A stretch of DNA of 64,000 nucleotides, taken from assembly GCA_021234155.1 (NCBI GenBank), contig JAJEKV010000169.1, positions 605,344-669,343 on the forward strand. The letters run 5' to 3'. Below are positions 47,832-59,063 of this stretch, piece by piece. The notes under the pieces are model-generated. The model was not told where the DNA came from. It searched no databases and saw nothing but the letters and a program-made list of their open reading frames with translations. Positions within the stretch are counted from its first letter, which is position 1, and the number at the start of each line of letters is the position of its first letter. The stretch comes from Isoetes taiwanensis (taxonomy: Eukaryota > Streptophyta > Lycopodiopsida > Isoetales > Isoetaceae). The translations under genes and the position numbers were made by a program.

Positions 47832-49095
47832 CTATGCGTCCTCTTGGTTTTCTACCACAACTTTGTCGCGCTTCCAGAATGCTTTCTTCCCCATTTGTCT
47901 TGCGTCCTTGAGTACCTGTAATTGAGCTTTGTATTCTTCTAGCTGGGTTTTTGTAAGGTCGTCATTGATCCAAATTTTCTTCCCTTTGAGCATGGATTTC
48001 CGTTTCAATACATTAAATTTATCCTCTCGTGAGCGAAACTTAACAATAATGTGTCTGTCCCTGCCATTCTGCTTACCAATGCGAAATGCATCTGTAATGC
48101 CTGTATCCATTAGCTCAAGATCATTCTCACATAAACCTTGTACAATTTCTTTGGTTCTTTCTTTAGTTTGCTCCGGTATTCCAACTACGCGAATATTCAA
48201 AGCTTTTTCTTTTCTTTCTTGCTCTTCCATAAAAGATGCTAGCTGGTTTTGAATGTCTCATACATTTTTATTATTATAGTTTTCTGATTCTGTATCACTA
48301 TCATTATCTCCTCTCAGAACATCTTTATCTCCTTTCATAACCTCCTGCTTAAAATCTTCCAGTTCTATTCGAATACCATGTTTAAATTGTTCCAGCTCTG
48401 CCATCAGCCTGCTTTGACATTTCTCTATTTCAGATTGTACATGGGCAAGCAAGAATGATTTGAGATCACTGACTATGTTTTGAACAGAATTTTCCATCGA
48501 TATTTTCATGGCCAAGGTCGAGACTTCCATTGCTGCCCGCATTTGCCCAACTGCATCCAATAAGTCCTGTTTGGTGACTCCAGCATCTCCCAGAGTTTCA
48601 GTTTTGTTTTTGTTAGCCCTGATTACAGAGTTTACAGTCGAAATACTCCCTGTTTTGCCAATCATAGCAGAGGTTTTCATGTGGGTTTTTTGTTTGCCCA
48701 GCCCTACTGTGTTATCATTTTCGAAATTCCCTGTTTCAGCAGAAGGCCCCGAATCCTCTGTTTCTGCAGTTTCGGTCAACAAATCTTCCGGTTAAAGCTT
48801 CTTACGCCCGAGAACGAAATCCCTGCTTCTGCGGTTTTCGGCCAACAAATCTTCGATTCCGGCTTCTTCTGCCCAGCAATAGCATCGACACCATCAATCT
48901 CGGGCCCCAAATCCCTGTTTTACGCATATTCACCGTCAATTTTAGGCTTTTTCACGCCCGGCAGCGGCATCGACACCATTCTTGGATGACTTCTTCTTGT
49001 TTTATCATTGACATCAGCATCAACTCTCGGGAAATCGTGGGTCGAACCTGAACTTGGACCGGCCGTGTCATTTCGGAGCATTTTTTAGTCGCCCT
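47832..49095 (-). pseudogene. LINE M2 ORF1 (L1-ORF1-like RRM protein)
   Basis: L1-type ORF1 proteins bind element RNA. The part 48258-48782 has a helical, coiled-coil-like segment (VTKQDLLDAVGQMRAAMEVS, then heptad-like MAELEQFKHGIRIELEDFKQ) and an acidic end. The part 47832-48230 holds the RRM-like block: LNIRVVGIPEQTKERTKEI, TDAFRIGKQNGRDRHIIVKF and LKGKKIWINDDLTKTQLEEY. It ends VVVENQEDA-TAG. A frame change separates the two at about 48245. The probable start (ACTAGGGCG context, compare 51351) has GCA in place of ATG, and the N-terminus has stops near 48940 and 48795. Confidence 0.85.
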
Positions 49096-49105
49096 AGTTG
49101 CGCCC

Positions 49106-49152
49106 GTGCGGGAGGGAGGGAGGAGGGAGGGAGGGAGGGAGGGAGGGAGGGA
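49106..49152. repeat. (GGGA)n microsatellite between LINEs M2 and M3
   Basis: About 45 bp of GGGA units. In LINE sense (TCCC)n, again pyrimidine-rich. Confidence 0.95.
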
Positions 49153-49188
49153 ATGTTTGAATGTTGAATGAATGTTTTATTATTTTGT

Positions 49189-49203
49189 CATCGACCATCG
49201 ATG
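49189..49203 (-). other. LINE M3 3'-UTR hairpin (CATCG-ATGGT-CGATG)
   Basis: A 5-bp stem in sense at the place of the AGACC/GGTCT hairpin of other copies, but with a different stem sequence. Confidence 0.55.
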
Positions 49204-49256
49204 TATATGACAATGACATTTTCCTACTAACAACCCTCCGTTTCACGAAGTCGATG

Positions 49257-50109
49257 TCACTCCAAGGGAGCATCATCCAACTCAAACTCCCGGTCTCTCT
49301 CATGTTCTTCATACATCTTTGAGTAAATCCTTGTAGTTTTTAATAGTCACCTCTCTTGTCTTCATAACTTCAATGAGGTAATTTCCTATAGTAGTGGCCG
49401 GAAGTGCAAAAAGGCACTTCGGTGTGGATAGCGAGGAGATCCCAAATCGCTCTCTATCCAACCGACACGGACACGGTTCGTAGCATTACATGTTCCTCGT
49501 CTTCCACCTCATCCTCACCACATACTTTGCATACTCGTGGTACTTGGGAACATTCCCCATCTCCCAACTTCAACCCCTAAGTGGTGTGAGCTCATCCGCA
49601 ATCGACATATTAAATGTCTTTTATAGCAGGAAGTACGTCCAGACAGATGTGGTGCTTCTGATAGATTGCTATTAATGTGACACTTGTAGAATGCCATTTT
49701 CGTGCCTAGGTTGCTCCAGATTTTATGGCGTATATGTGCTCCTACCCATGCCATCATCTTATCTTTCTCATCAGGCAAATGATCCAGGTCCATGTTCCAT
49801 TTTCTTAACCATCGTCTGATGCTCATATGCCATCCCTTGTCTATGCTTTGCTTCATTGCTAACAAAGGTAATCTATCTTCATCCATCGCCTGCACGCGCA
49901 ACAAGTATTTTGAGCCTCCAACCTTTATGATTCCATACTGAACTGACTAAAGAAAACCCCTTGATTATTGGTAAGCCACGCCCCTCATGTTCTCCTATTT
50001 CTAGGAAAAAGACCATATCTAACATTGACAGAACATCATCCATTGTCTCTATATCACTGATTTTCAAAGTATTGATGTTCCAAGCCCCTACCCTGATGGT
50101 CTCGAGGCC
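49257..50109 (-). pseudogene. LINE M3 ORF2 remnant, endonuclease start fused to C-terminus
   Basis: Directly after the ORF1 TAG the same frame reads GLETIRVGAWNINTLKISD, with the catalytic Asn in WNIN. Then follow VFFLEIGEHEGRG and SSVWNHKGWRLK. At about 49910 the sequence jumps to a late ORF2 region: VQAMDEDRLPLLAMKQSIDK, WLRKWNMDLDHL, CYKRHLICRLRMSSHHLG. It ends near ELDDAPLE and TGA at 49257. The rest of the endonuclease and all RT blocks are missing. In other copies the two parts are separated by roughly 3 kb. Confidence 0.88.
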
Positions 50110-51351
50110 CTATTCTGACCCTACTTGAACTATTACTTCCCTGTTCTTCCAAAATGTTTTCTTGCCCGCTTGCCTAGCCTCCTTCATGATTTGCACTTGT
50201 ACCTTGTGTTCTTGGAGTTGATCCCTTGTTAAGTCCTCATTAATCCACACATTCTTCCCTCTCAGAGCGGTTCTTTTCTTTAAAACAGTAGAGCGGTATT
50301 CTCGAGTGTGAAATTTTATGGCCACATGGCGTGTCCATTCTCCCTTTTTGCCTACTCGAAAAGCATCGAGAATGCCAGTGTCTTCAATCTGCATATGCTC
50401 ATTTATGAATTGACAAACCACCTGTTTTGTATTTTCTTTTTCCTCTTCTGGCAGTCCAACAATTCTAAGATTTAGTGCTCTATTTCTCTGGTCTTGCAAC
50501 TCAATGAAACTTGTGCTGTTTAATTTCAGAAATTGATTCCTCATTAACATTTACAGGTTTAGTTGTATCTCCATCGCTTGCTTATTCTTGTCTATTTTGC
50601 TCCAGAGAAATGAGAACCCCTGTTTTAAACTCTTCATATTCTGCTTTAAGAGAGGCTGTGACAATTTCTACTTCCTTCTTCACTTCCATTGCAACAAGGC
50701 TTCTCATCTCAGAAATTGCAGTTTGAATTGCTTCATGAACAGATTCTTTGATAATGGTGCGGACCAGGGAGGTAAACTCTGGTCCCATTAGTTGTTGTAG
50801 ATCTCCTGGCTTTGGTGCAGTTCCAAGCCATGGAGCAGAGGCCCTGTATTCAGGTGCTGCCCCAGCCGAGAATGGGTAGACAGATCCGATGCCCTTTTGA
50901 GGCATGGCTGTGTACCCCTCTAACGTATTTGGCAATCTGTTTGGGCAGGTGTCTTATACAGAGCAGAACTAACCGGGCTGAGGCTGCCCATTTCATTAAA
51001 GGCCGAGCCTGCAGAGCCATTTACGGCCCCTGTTTCTACAGGAGCAGATCCATTTCCCACTGTTTCTACCTTTTGGACAGCGACTAAGCACTTTTTTTCC
51101 TTTTCAATCTCTGTGGTTGCAGGTCTCGCCATATCCGAGATGCTGGACCCTTTATTTTTTATCTGAGCTTTCCCAGTAGACGCCGTTGTTGCCGACCCTT
51201 CCCCTGTTGCCTCGTATTTTTTTATCTTTCTTGTCTACATCCCCTTGCCTTGTTCTGATGTCTGCATCCTTTGGCTGCGATGGGCTGCCCCCAGGACCAC
51301 ATGCCATAGTTCCTGCTGCTTTCTTAGCCGCCTTTGTCTGCGCCCTAGTCA
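50110..51351 (-). pseudogene. LINE M3 ORF1 (L1-ORF1-like RRM protein)
   Basis: The ATG at 51349-51351 follows the (TC)n tract almost directly and opens MTRAQTKAAKKAAGTM, a basic N-terminus. Later parts are MARPATTEIEKEKKCLVAVQ (51132 side) and a helical segment (LVAMEVKKEVEIVTASLKAE). The RRM-like block reads LNLRIVGLPEEEKENTKQV, LDAFRVGKKGEWTRHVAIKF and LRGKNVWINEDLTRDQLQEH. It ends VIVQVGSE-TAG at 50110. Frame breaks near 51150, 50930 and 50565 divide it. Domain order matches L1 ORF1: coiled coil, RRM, C-terminal domain. Confidence 0.86.
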
Positions 51352-51352
51352 T

Positions 51353-51364
51353 CACGAGAGAGAG

Positions 51365-51459
<95 letters not shown>
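51353..51459. repeat. (GA)n microsatellite between LINEs M3 and M4
   Basis: About 105 bp, mostly GA with two GATA interruptions near 51367. It is at once the 3' tract of M4 and the 5' neighbour of M3. Confidence 0.97.
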
Positions 51460-51462
<3 letters not shown>

Positions 51463-51492
51463 GAAATGAAATGTTGTATTTATTACGTCTGT

Positions 51493-51506
51493 AGACCACC
51501 AGGTCT
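51493..51506 (-). other. LINE 3'-UTR hairpin (AGACC-TGGT-GGTCT)
   Basis: A perfect 5-bp stem in sense, loop TGGT. Confidence 0.7.
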
Positions 51507-51515
51507 ATGAGACGA

Positions 51516-54500
51516 TCAATGTACATATTCAACGTTATAAAAGATATCCTCTAATGCATCTTCTGACAAGAATGCATTAAACTCTTCCCATCTCTCATCA
51601 TGTATAACATTACAATCTTTAATACTCATTAACTGTTCTCTCTGTATCAATATTTCCTTCAAGTATTTCCCAATGTGATGTCCAGGCATATCAAAGAATT
51701 CCAGCAAGGAGTTTGAATGGATACTGTACTTATCTCGAATCCCTGAGTATGACGGGCACCTTACGATGACATGTAATTCATCTTCTACTTCTCCCATATT
51801 GGGTAAAAGCATGTTAGGGTGTACCACTTTTGGAACCTGCAAAAGTACATACACTAGGTACTTCAGAACTGGGTACTTTCTCATTTTTATTCTCATTAAA
51901 ACTAGTACAAAGGTCCAAAATAAAAGTCAAGGATGCATTAATATTCAAAGTTAAGATAAAGATAATGCTACTAGAGACCAAAATATATATAAAAGTTCTA
52001 AAATGTAACTTTTATTGAGACATTACACGGGTACCCAGTACCCAGTCCTGGGTACCTTTTTAGGTACTTTTTTGGTCACTAAATAATACTTTTTAAGGGA
52101 CACCCTAACATGCTTTTACCCTATTGCATACTTTGCAAAATCTCAATTCATGGGGAATATTACTCCAACGTCCTACTTCAACCCCAAGCCTATGGGAGCT
52201 AAGCCGCATCCTGCTTATCATCTGTCTGGCGCCAAAAGACACACCTTCCTTGAGGTATTTGGCCTCTTGGAGAGTGGGATTTATATACTGTCTATAGAAA
52301 TGTTTTTTTGTCTCCGGGACTCTCCAGCTTCTTCTAATGAGGTGCTCATGCACCCACTCTCTTAGATTGCCCTTATTCTCACGCATACCATGAATGTCCA
52401 TCCCCCACTTCCTCATCCATTCCCTAATATCTGAGTACCATCCCTTGTCTCTTGTTTCTTCTAATGCTAGCCTTGGTAAGCTATCTTCTGGCATATCAAA
52501 TAGCAACTTAGAGAGATATGTAAGTGTTCTGCATAGGGCTTCCTCCTCTAGTGGCATCATGCCACACTCTACAAGCAAAGATATCATATGGAGTTTGAGC
52601 TTTAGTACCCAATTCTATTCTCAAGAACTTCTTCTCGCACTTTCTCAACCTTTTTCCGTGATTCTACGTGATAATCCCTACCCCATACTTCACACCCATA
52701 GAGCAAAACTGCTTTGGACCAAAGACTGATATAATGTGTACGCTTGGGCTAAAGTCCCATATTTCTCGCTTTTCCACTTTTACGCCGCATGCTATATAGT
52801 GCTTTCAGCCTCCATTTACTCTATGCTCAACAAAGCAGAAGTTCCAGCTATGCCCCTTGTCCACATGTATCCCTAGATACTTATATGAGGTGATAATTTC
52901 CACGTGTTCTCCATGATAGAGGAATTTAAGATGATCTACTTTATTTGTCCCAAATACCATCATCTTAGTCTTTGACATATTTACCCTCATACTTTTCTCG
53001 TTCACGTAAATGTGCCAAATAAGATCTAAATGCTTCGCATGCCTTCCAATCGAATCGGAAAGAAGAACAATATCATCAAAGATATAAGAGCAACAACAGT
53101 AACCATGCATCTAAACAATGGGGTCCCTCCCCGCTATATTCTGGACATCCAAGCCCGCAATTGGTCTATGAATAGGCCAAATAGTGTGGGCTTACAATGG
53201 GCACCCTTGCTTCACTCCAATATTACTTTCTACCACATCTGCATTGCTCAATGTAGGGGGTGATAGCTGTACCAAAACTTTATCATAAAGTATCTTCACC
53301 GCATGTCTAAGCTCAATTGGTACCCCTAGGGCCTCCATCCTCTCCCCCACAAATTACTACGAGATACCGTGTCAAATGCCTTAGCATAATCAACAAAAAG
53401 AGCATAAAGGGGTTTTTCTTACCCTTAACCGAAGTCAACCATAGCTCGCAAAGTAACCAAATGATCAACTGTAGATCTTTTTTGGTCTAAAGCCCCGCCT
53501 GGTCCAAAGGGCTCTAACATTATGTTTTTCAGCCCATGTGCTCAATTTACAATTCAACATAGCAAAGAAATAATTTGGCATATAAACTACTAACCGTAAT
53601 CATTCGGTAATTTCCGTGATCATTCTCATCTCCAGCTTTTATGCAAGGGGATAACTCGTTTTCACCGCCAAGTGCGAGGAAACCCTTTATGCCAAAACAT
53701 TGTTAAATAATGACAACAATGCAAAATGTATTGAGTTACCTCGCCCATTTGAACATTTCAACTACCACCCCAATTGAATCACCGCTTTCCCGCTGGCAAG
53801 ATGACTTAACCCTTCTTCTAAGTCTTCCAAATCAAAGCACCAAACCTACATCCCGTGTCAATATTATCGGCATTGGCCTCCCAAGATGTGATACAAACTT
53901 TACGCGACTTGGCTTAATAAAGCCATGGTTTCCGTGTGGGTCTCCCCGCTTCATCTTAGGCTTAAGCTCATTCCAGAATTTTTTGGGATCTCGCTATAGT
54001 GTCACGGATCAGCTCCTCATTGCCTCGATATACATACTTTTTCTTTTTGATTTCGTGAGTGCAAAATATTCTTTCTTTTAATCTCTGCCTATCTTCCCCC
54101 TTGCCTTTAAATGCCTCTCTTTTGCTCTACAAGACGCATCAAACCAACTATTACACGGCAATCCCTTCATCTTTCTCAAGAGACAAAACAATCGCTGGCA
54201 ACATCTAGAACTCTGCCAATCTTGTCACTTAATTTATCGTCATCGGGCCAATTTGTTGTGGAGGCTCTTGCCTCACACTTCTTCATATAGCTTTCCACTT
54301 TATGATATTTCATAATGATCGCGAGGCTTAGAGACACAACGTGCTCGTGGCATGTGTAATTCTTGGTGCTTAACACAATCGTTATCGGTGTATGATCCGA
54401 GATCTTTTCCATCTCTTCCCCTATAGACATATGTAACACCTGCTCGCAAACCGGGATGTAGCAAGAACGAGATCAACAACACTTGCATTTCTGCATGTGC

Positions 54501-55195
54501 ACTTACCTGCACTGAAACCTCTCGTGCCATTATAAACCAATAAATCAAGCCCGGCCGCACATATTAAGCACATGGTTGCCTTGGGGTGTAGGCCATCTTA
54601 TTCTATCTCGCCGTGGTTCTACTCCATCCTTCCCCGGATACTTCCTTATCATCAAGCATCTCAACCCATACGGGATCCCCTTCCATGCTAGCGATAGTCG
54701 CTTGTTTGGTAGCAATGCGCCTCGTTGAAATCTCCTAATAAGAGAACATCACCATCCGGCAAAGAATGAAAGCACATCCCGCTCTAAGCTAAAAAGGGGT
54801 CATCCCGATCCGTGGTGGTCTCGAGTCATAAACCGGTGATTCTCTCGGCGAAAGTAACATCCCGCCACAAAGATCTTACCTTTACGGCCTTGTAACTCCA
54901 CCCGGATATGCTTGCAATGATCCTCTTTCATTCATTATTTTCACCAGTGTGTTTCATGCCCGACCTACATAGCATGCAATCCCGCCATGTCCTTTTAGGC
55001 CCAAACCTTTTATTGTGCCAAACTGAGTGCAACAAAGTGTAAACCCATGTATGTCCGTAAACCTTTTTCTTCATTTTCACAAGTTTCTAAGAAGAACAAA
55101 ACATCTACATTTGAAAATAGATCATCTACTACATCTATTTTATATCGACTAATAGAATTTATGTTCCAACACATTATCCTAGTGGTCTCAAATAC
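51516..55195 (-). pseudogene. LINE M4 ORF2, heavily frameshifted
   Basis: After the TAG the frame reads VFETTRIMCWNINSI with the catalytic Asn; here an ATG sits at codon 8, just ahead of WNIN. Endonuclease and RT are traceable only in short frames: KISDHTPITIVLS (54400), KTKMMVFGTNKVDHLKFLYH, SYKYLGIHVDKGHSW (52850-53000). The C-terminus is better: LVECGMMPLEEEALCRTLTY, INPTLQEAKYLKEGVSFGAR and LRFCKVCN. The zinc motif is cut after CN by the TIR element and resumes with GEVEDELHVIVRCPSY. It ends DIFYNVEYVH. Confidence 0.9.
51797..52125. mobile_element. Non-autonomous TIR element, 321 bp, 4-bp TSD
   Basis: The element 51801-52121 has perfect 22-bp terminal inverted repeats starting GGGTAAAAGCATGTTAGGGT. 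TATT flanks it on both sides (51797-51800 and 52122-52125). Removing it with one TATT restores the LINE zinc-motif frame exactly, which proves a clean insertion. The interior has GGTACCC-type repeats and no gene. A 4-bp duplication does not fit the common plant MITE classes (2, 3, 8 or 9 bp). Confidence 0.93.
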
Positions 55196-56105
55196 CTATG
55201 CATTTTCCTCGGATTTTCCACCATGACCTTCCCCCGCCGCCAGCCTTTTTTTCCCGCTTGCCTTGCTTCCTTGAGGATCCGCACTTGTTCCTTGTACTCT
55301 TGAAACGGTTCTTAGTAAGATCATCATTGATCCGGATCTTCTTTCCCTTGAGCATGGTCTTCTTTTTCAAAGATATTAATCTTGTCTTCCTTTGATCCGA
55401 ATTTGAGAATAATGTGACGATCCCTATCGCTTGCTTGCCAATCCGAAATGCATCTCGTAATGCCCGAATCTATCACCGCCAGTTCATTTTCACAAAACGC
55501 CTGAACAACGTCTTTGGTCTTTTCTGCGGTCTGCATTGATGCCAATCAAACGGATGTTCAATGCTTTTTTCTCTCCTTTCTTGCTCTTCTATAAAAGCCG
55601 ATAATTGCTTTTGGATTCCGAGATGTCCTTTTCTTCCCCGCTCTTCTACATCATCTTCGCAATCACTATCTTCACTCAAAACCTCTTGCTTGAAAGCTTC
55701 AAATTCTGCTTTAATCCCCTTCTTGAACTGCTCTAATTCCATTATCATATTGTGCCGACATTTCTCCACTTCGCGCACATGAGCTAACAAGAAAAGATTT
55801 CAAATCACTTACCATGTTTTGGACAGAGGCCTCCATTGATGTCTTCATAGACCTGGGGTTGAGAATTCCATGGTCAGCCCTCATCCGCCAACGGCATCTA
55901 ACAGATCTTGCTTGGTCAATTGACTCTCGGTTTTCTCCGAGCTTCCGATTCTCATGAGGAAAAAAAAACAGGTTCCCTGTTTTCTTGATGCTTCCGCCCC
56001 CTCGTTCTCGCACCCGAAGTCCCATGAGGACCCAAAGATCCTCGGTTCCCTCTTTTTGTTTCTCGCCAGTCCCATCTACAAATTTTCTTTTTTGCCATTT
56101 GTCCT
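55196..56105 (-). pseudogene. LINE M4 ORF1 (L1-ORF1-like)
   Basis: N-terminal basic part (MAKKKICRWDWRETKRGNRG near 56105), a helical segment (MIMELEQFKKGIKAEFEAFK) and an acidic DSDCEDDVEERG. The RRM-like block is scattered over frames: DVVQAFCENELAVIDSGIT, DRHIILKFGSKEDKINI, then MLKGKKIRINDDLTK. It ends EENA-TAG. The alignment with M2 ORF1 is clear; at least five frame changes. Confidence 0.82.
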
Positions 56106-56140
56106 ACTACCCCCACATACACAGTCCCGGAAAATGCCAA

Positions 56141-56509
<369 letters not shown>

Positions 56510-56539
56510 GCCATATGAGAGCCGAGAATTATATATATA

Positions 56540-57773
56540 TTTATATTCCACTAGCATCATATATATATATGGTGTCCCTTTGTCCCTAGCTCTGCATGGA
56601 AGAATTTCTTTGAACTTTTTCGATTTTTTCCAGCTATCCATCGAGAGCCCTAGTCCCCAAATTTCACAACCATAAAGTATTACCGTTCATGCCGAGAAAT
56701 ATATAACATCTTCCTCAATCCAAAGTCCCATATTTCTGCTTGGTGGCATCGTCTCAGATGGCATATAAGGCCTTGAGCCCCCATTAACCCTTTGTTCAAC
56801 AAATTGGTTCCAGCTAGGGCTTTTTATCGACCATCGGACCCGGATATTTATAATTATCCACAAAGTCGACTTTTTCCCTTTTATAGAAGAAAGCATATTT
56901 GTCCACCTTGGTGGCACCAAATATTATCACCTTTGTCTTAGCCATGTTTACTTTCATACCTTTTGTGTCACAAAAGAAGCAAGGGAATCTAAGTGCTTCA
57001 GATCCCTTGTACGCTGCATTGATAGTAGTACAATGTCATCAGCATATAGGAGCAACATAATAGCATACCCAACCAAGGTGGTGCCATCCCCTCCAGATTG
57101 ATCTATCCAACTCTCCAGCTCATCTATAAATAGCCCAAACAATGTGGGAGACAGAGGGCACCCTTGTTTGACCCCGATATTACTTGTAACCAGATTTGGA
57201 CATTTCTGAGATAGGGGGAATGGGAGTTGTACCAAGCACCTTCTCATACGAGTCTTCAACGCTCCTTGAAGATCGTGTGGAACCCCGAAAACCTCTAGCC
57301 TTTGCCATAGACATTCCCTCCGCACCATGTCAAATGCTTTTGTGAAATCAATAAATGTAGCAAACATGGGTTTCTTTGTGCCCTTTACGGAATCAATCAG
57401 GCATCTGAGTGTCAACAGGTGATCAATAGTGGATTTCTTTTTTCTAAAACCTGCCTGCCCCCTAGCTCGAGCATTGTGTTCTTCTGCCCAACTACTTATC
57501 TTATCATCAAGTATAGTGGCAAACAATTTGGAAAAAAGGCTACTAACCATAATCATGCGGTAATTGTTGGGGTCTGTCTCATCACCTGCTTTGTGCAATG
57601 GAATGACTCTATTCACTTGCCAAGATAGTGGGAACCCTTCACGCAAAGCTGCATTGAACATCAAAGTGAGGACCTCCGCTGTTGGTGTGCCGACCCATTT
57701 GATCATTTCTGACACCAACCCTTGGATATCAGAGGCTTTCCCATTGGATAATTTTTGCAAACCATATAGCTCT

Positions 57774-57776
<3 letters not shown>
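56540..57776 (-). mobile_element. LINE M5 fragment between two (GA)n tracts
   Basis: Truncated at both ends: in sense it begins at the RT finger region right behind a (TC)n tract. It ends in an AT-rich piece before the next (TC)n tract, without the usual 3' UTR. Confidence 0.85.
56560..57770 (-). pseudogene. LINE M5 ORF2 fragment (RT)
   Basis: A long frame (56954-57760) reads LQKLSNGKASDIQGLVSEMI, NRVIPLHKAGDETDPNNYRM, VSSLFSKLFATILDDKI, TFIDFTKAFDMVRRECLW, NIGVKQGCPLSPTLFGLFID and the catalytic YADD in LLLYADDIVLLS. After a frame change come pieces with LYGCEIWGLGLSMDSWKK and a last MMLVEY just before the AT-rich junction near 56570. Endonuclease, zinc motif and ORF1 are missing. The RT part is among the better preserved. 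Confidence 0.92.

Positions 57777-57867
<91 letters not shown>
57777..57867. repeat. (GA)n microsatellite, ~90 bp
   Basis: A pure GA run between LINE M5 and repeat R. Confidence 0.97.
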
Positions 57868-57869
<2 letters not shown>

Positions 57870-58020
57870 ACATGAGAGCTGAGAGATTACGAGAGATCAT
57901 GGGAGAGACCTTTTGAGAGAAGAAATTATTAGAGAGATGCGAGAGTCCACTTAGTGGACTCTCGCATTTAGAGATAATTCTCCTCCAATTCTTTGTTAGG
58001 GGGCGCTTCCACATCCGATA
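57868..58020 (+). repeat. Dispersed repeat R with a 15-bp palindrome
   Basis: GCCACATGAGAGC starts it. A perfect inverted repeat ATGCGAGAGTCCACT / AGTGGACTCTCGCAT lies near 57937-57967. TTAGGGGGCGCTTCCA follows near 57995. Same order as at 59982-60117. Confidence 0.6.
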
Positions 58021-58282
58021 AGGATAATGTCCCGAAAAATTTATGGAGCCAATTTTTGGAGGCCGGAATTTTCGACCTTAATTCCGGTCTCTGTTCAAGG
58101 TGGGCGGGCTCCAAGAATCGAAGCTCCAAAATTCTTCCCTCTTAGCATCGCACTCAGCATCAATTGTCAATCCGGTAAGCACTTCTTGCATTTCTTTACT
58201 TCAATTTGTAAAGTCCTTTGGTAATAGCCCAATTCTTAGCAATCTCTTGCTTGATAAATCAGGCCCAAATTGTCTCAAGAAC

Positions 58283-59062
58283 ATGACGAAGGCAACCAGA
58301 TCCTCTTTGCCGAATGCTAAGAAGCCTTTTGTTTCCCCTAGGATCGAGAAATTGGCTTCAAGAAAAACGAAGAGGATGATTGGATCAGTTTTCCAAAGGG
58401 ATCAGCCAGAAGATGGATTACTTGAGGTCCAATATGAACCCCTCCCCAATGATTTAGCCTTGGTTGTGCACCCAAAGCAGTTCTATTGCTCTTAACCGGG
58501 CCAAGAAAAGGAAAACTCCTGTAGATTGGTCGGATAATGCAATCTCTACCATGCTTGCTTTGATGAAGGAGTACAAGGTGCACAATAATGGAAGTATCAA
58601 TCTTTCTTCGAGCCAATGGAGAGAGATTATGGTGAAATTGCAACCCACACTTCATGGCCTTGAAGACTTGAGACAGTTAAGAAACAAATGGGATAAATTG
58701 CAATAAAATTCAGGGATGAGAAAGAAGCATCCGAAAGAACAGGCTCTGAGCCATCTAGTTGGCCATGGTTTGAAGCTATGGAAGATATTAAACATGGTGT
58801 GACAAATGAAAGGGACATTCCATGTGCAGGAGATGATGGGGAATTTGGGGCCGAAGCGTTTGAGGATGCTGGTATGTTCCAAAACACATTCATGTCTAAT
58901 GCCTTCTACGAGACAATTGGAACAAATGCATCTTTTGTGGAAGAAGAATTCATAAACATTGCAGATGATAACCCTATCATCCCTGTTGCAAATGAAGGAA
59001 TGGTATCAAAGATAATTCAAGTGCTCAGGATAAAAATCGAAGTTTCTCAAATGACCAACTAG
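58283..59062 (+). pseudogene. Harbinger-associated Myb/SANT-like protein gene
   Basis: PIF/Harbinger elements carry a second protein with a Myb/SANT-like domain that helps the transposase bind DNA. The frame from the ATG at 58283 starts MTKATRSSLPNAKKPF and, after a shift near 58485, reads KRKTPVDWSDNAISTMLALM and LSSSQWREIMVKLQP. It continues LRQLRNKWDKLQ and, after a second shift near 58704, FRDEKEASERTGSE and SWPWFEAMEDI. This Trp-rich trihelix-like pattern ends in an acidic tail. Its neighbour on the other strand is a Harbinger transposase start, which supports the assignment. Two frameshifts inactivate it. Confidence 0.75.
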
Positions 59063-59063
59063 T

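Larger units (their letters stand above)
44424..49105 (-). mobile_element. LINE M2, family B, near full length
   Basis: The best-preserved LINE. In sense: ORF1, in-frame TAG (47832-47834), ORF2 with endonuclease, RT and zinc motif, 3' UTR hairpin, ATTTC pentamer tail, (TC)n. It starts directly after a (CCCT)n tract. Confidence 0.93.
49153..51352 (-). mobile_element. LINE M3, internally deleted copy
   Basis: It keeps the 5' end, ORF1, the first part of the endonuclease, the ORF2 C-terminus and the 3' UTR with an ATTCA-type tail, but lacks about 3 kb in between. It starts within three bases of a (TC)n tract. Confidence 0.9.
51460..56140 (-). mobile_element. LINE M4, family B, near full length, strongly decayed
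   Basis: In sense: ORF1, TAG at 55196-55198, ORF2, hairpin at 51493-51506, ATTTC tail, (TC)n. It contains the 321-bp TIR element. Single-base indels are very dense from 53000 to 55800. Confidence 0.9.
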
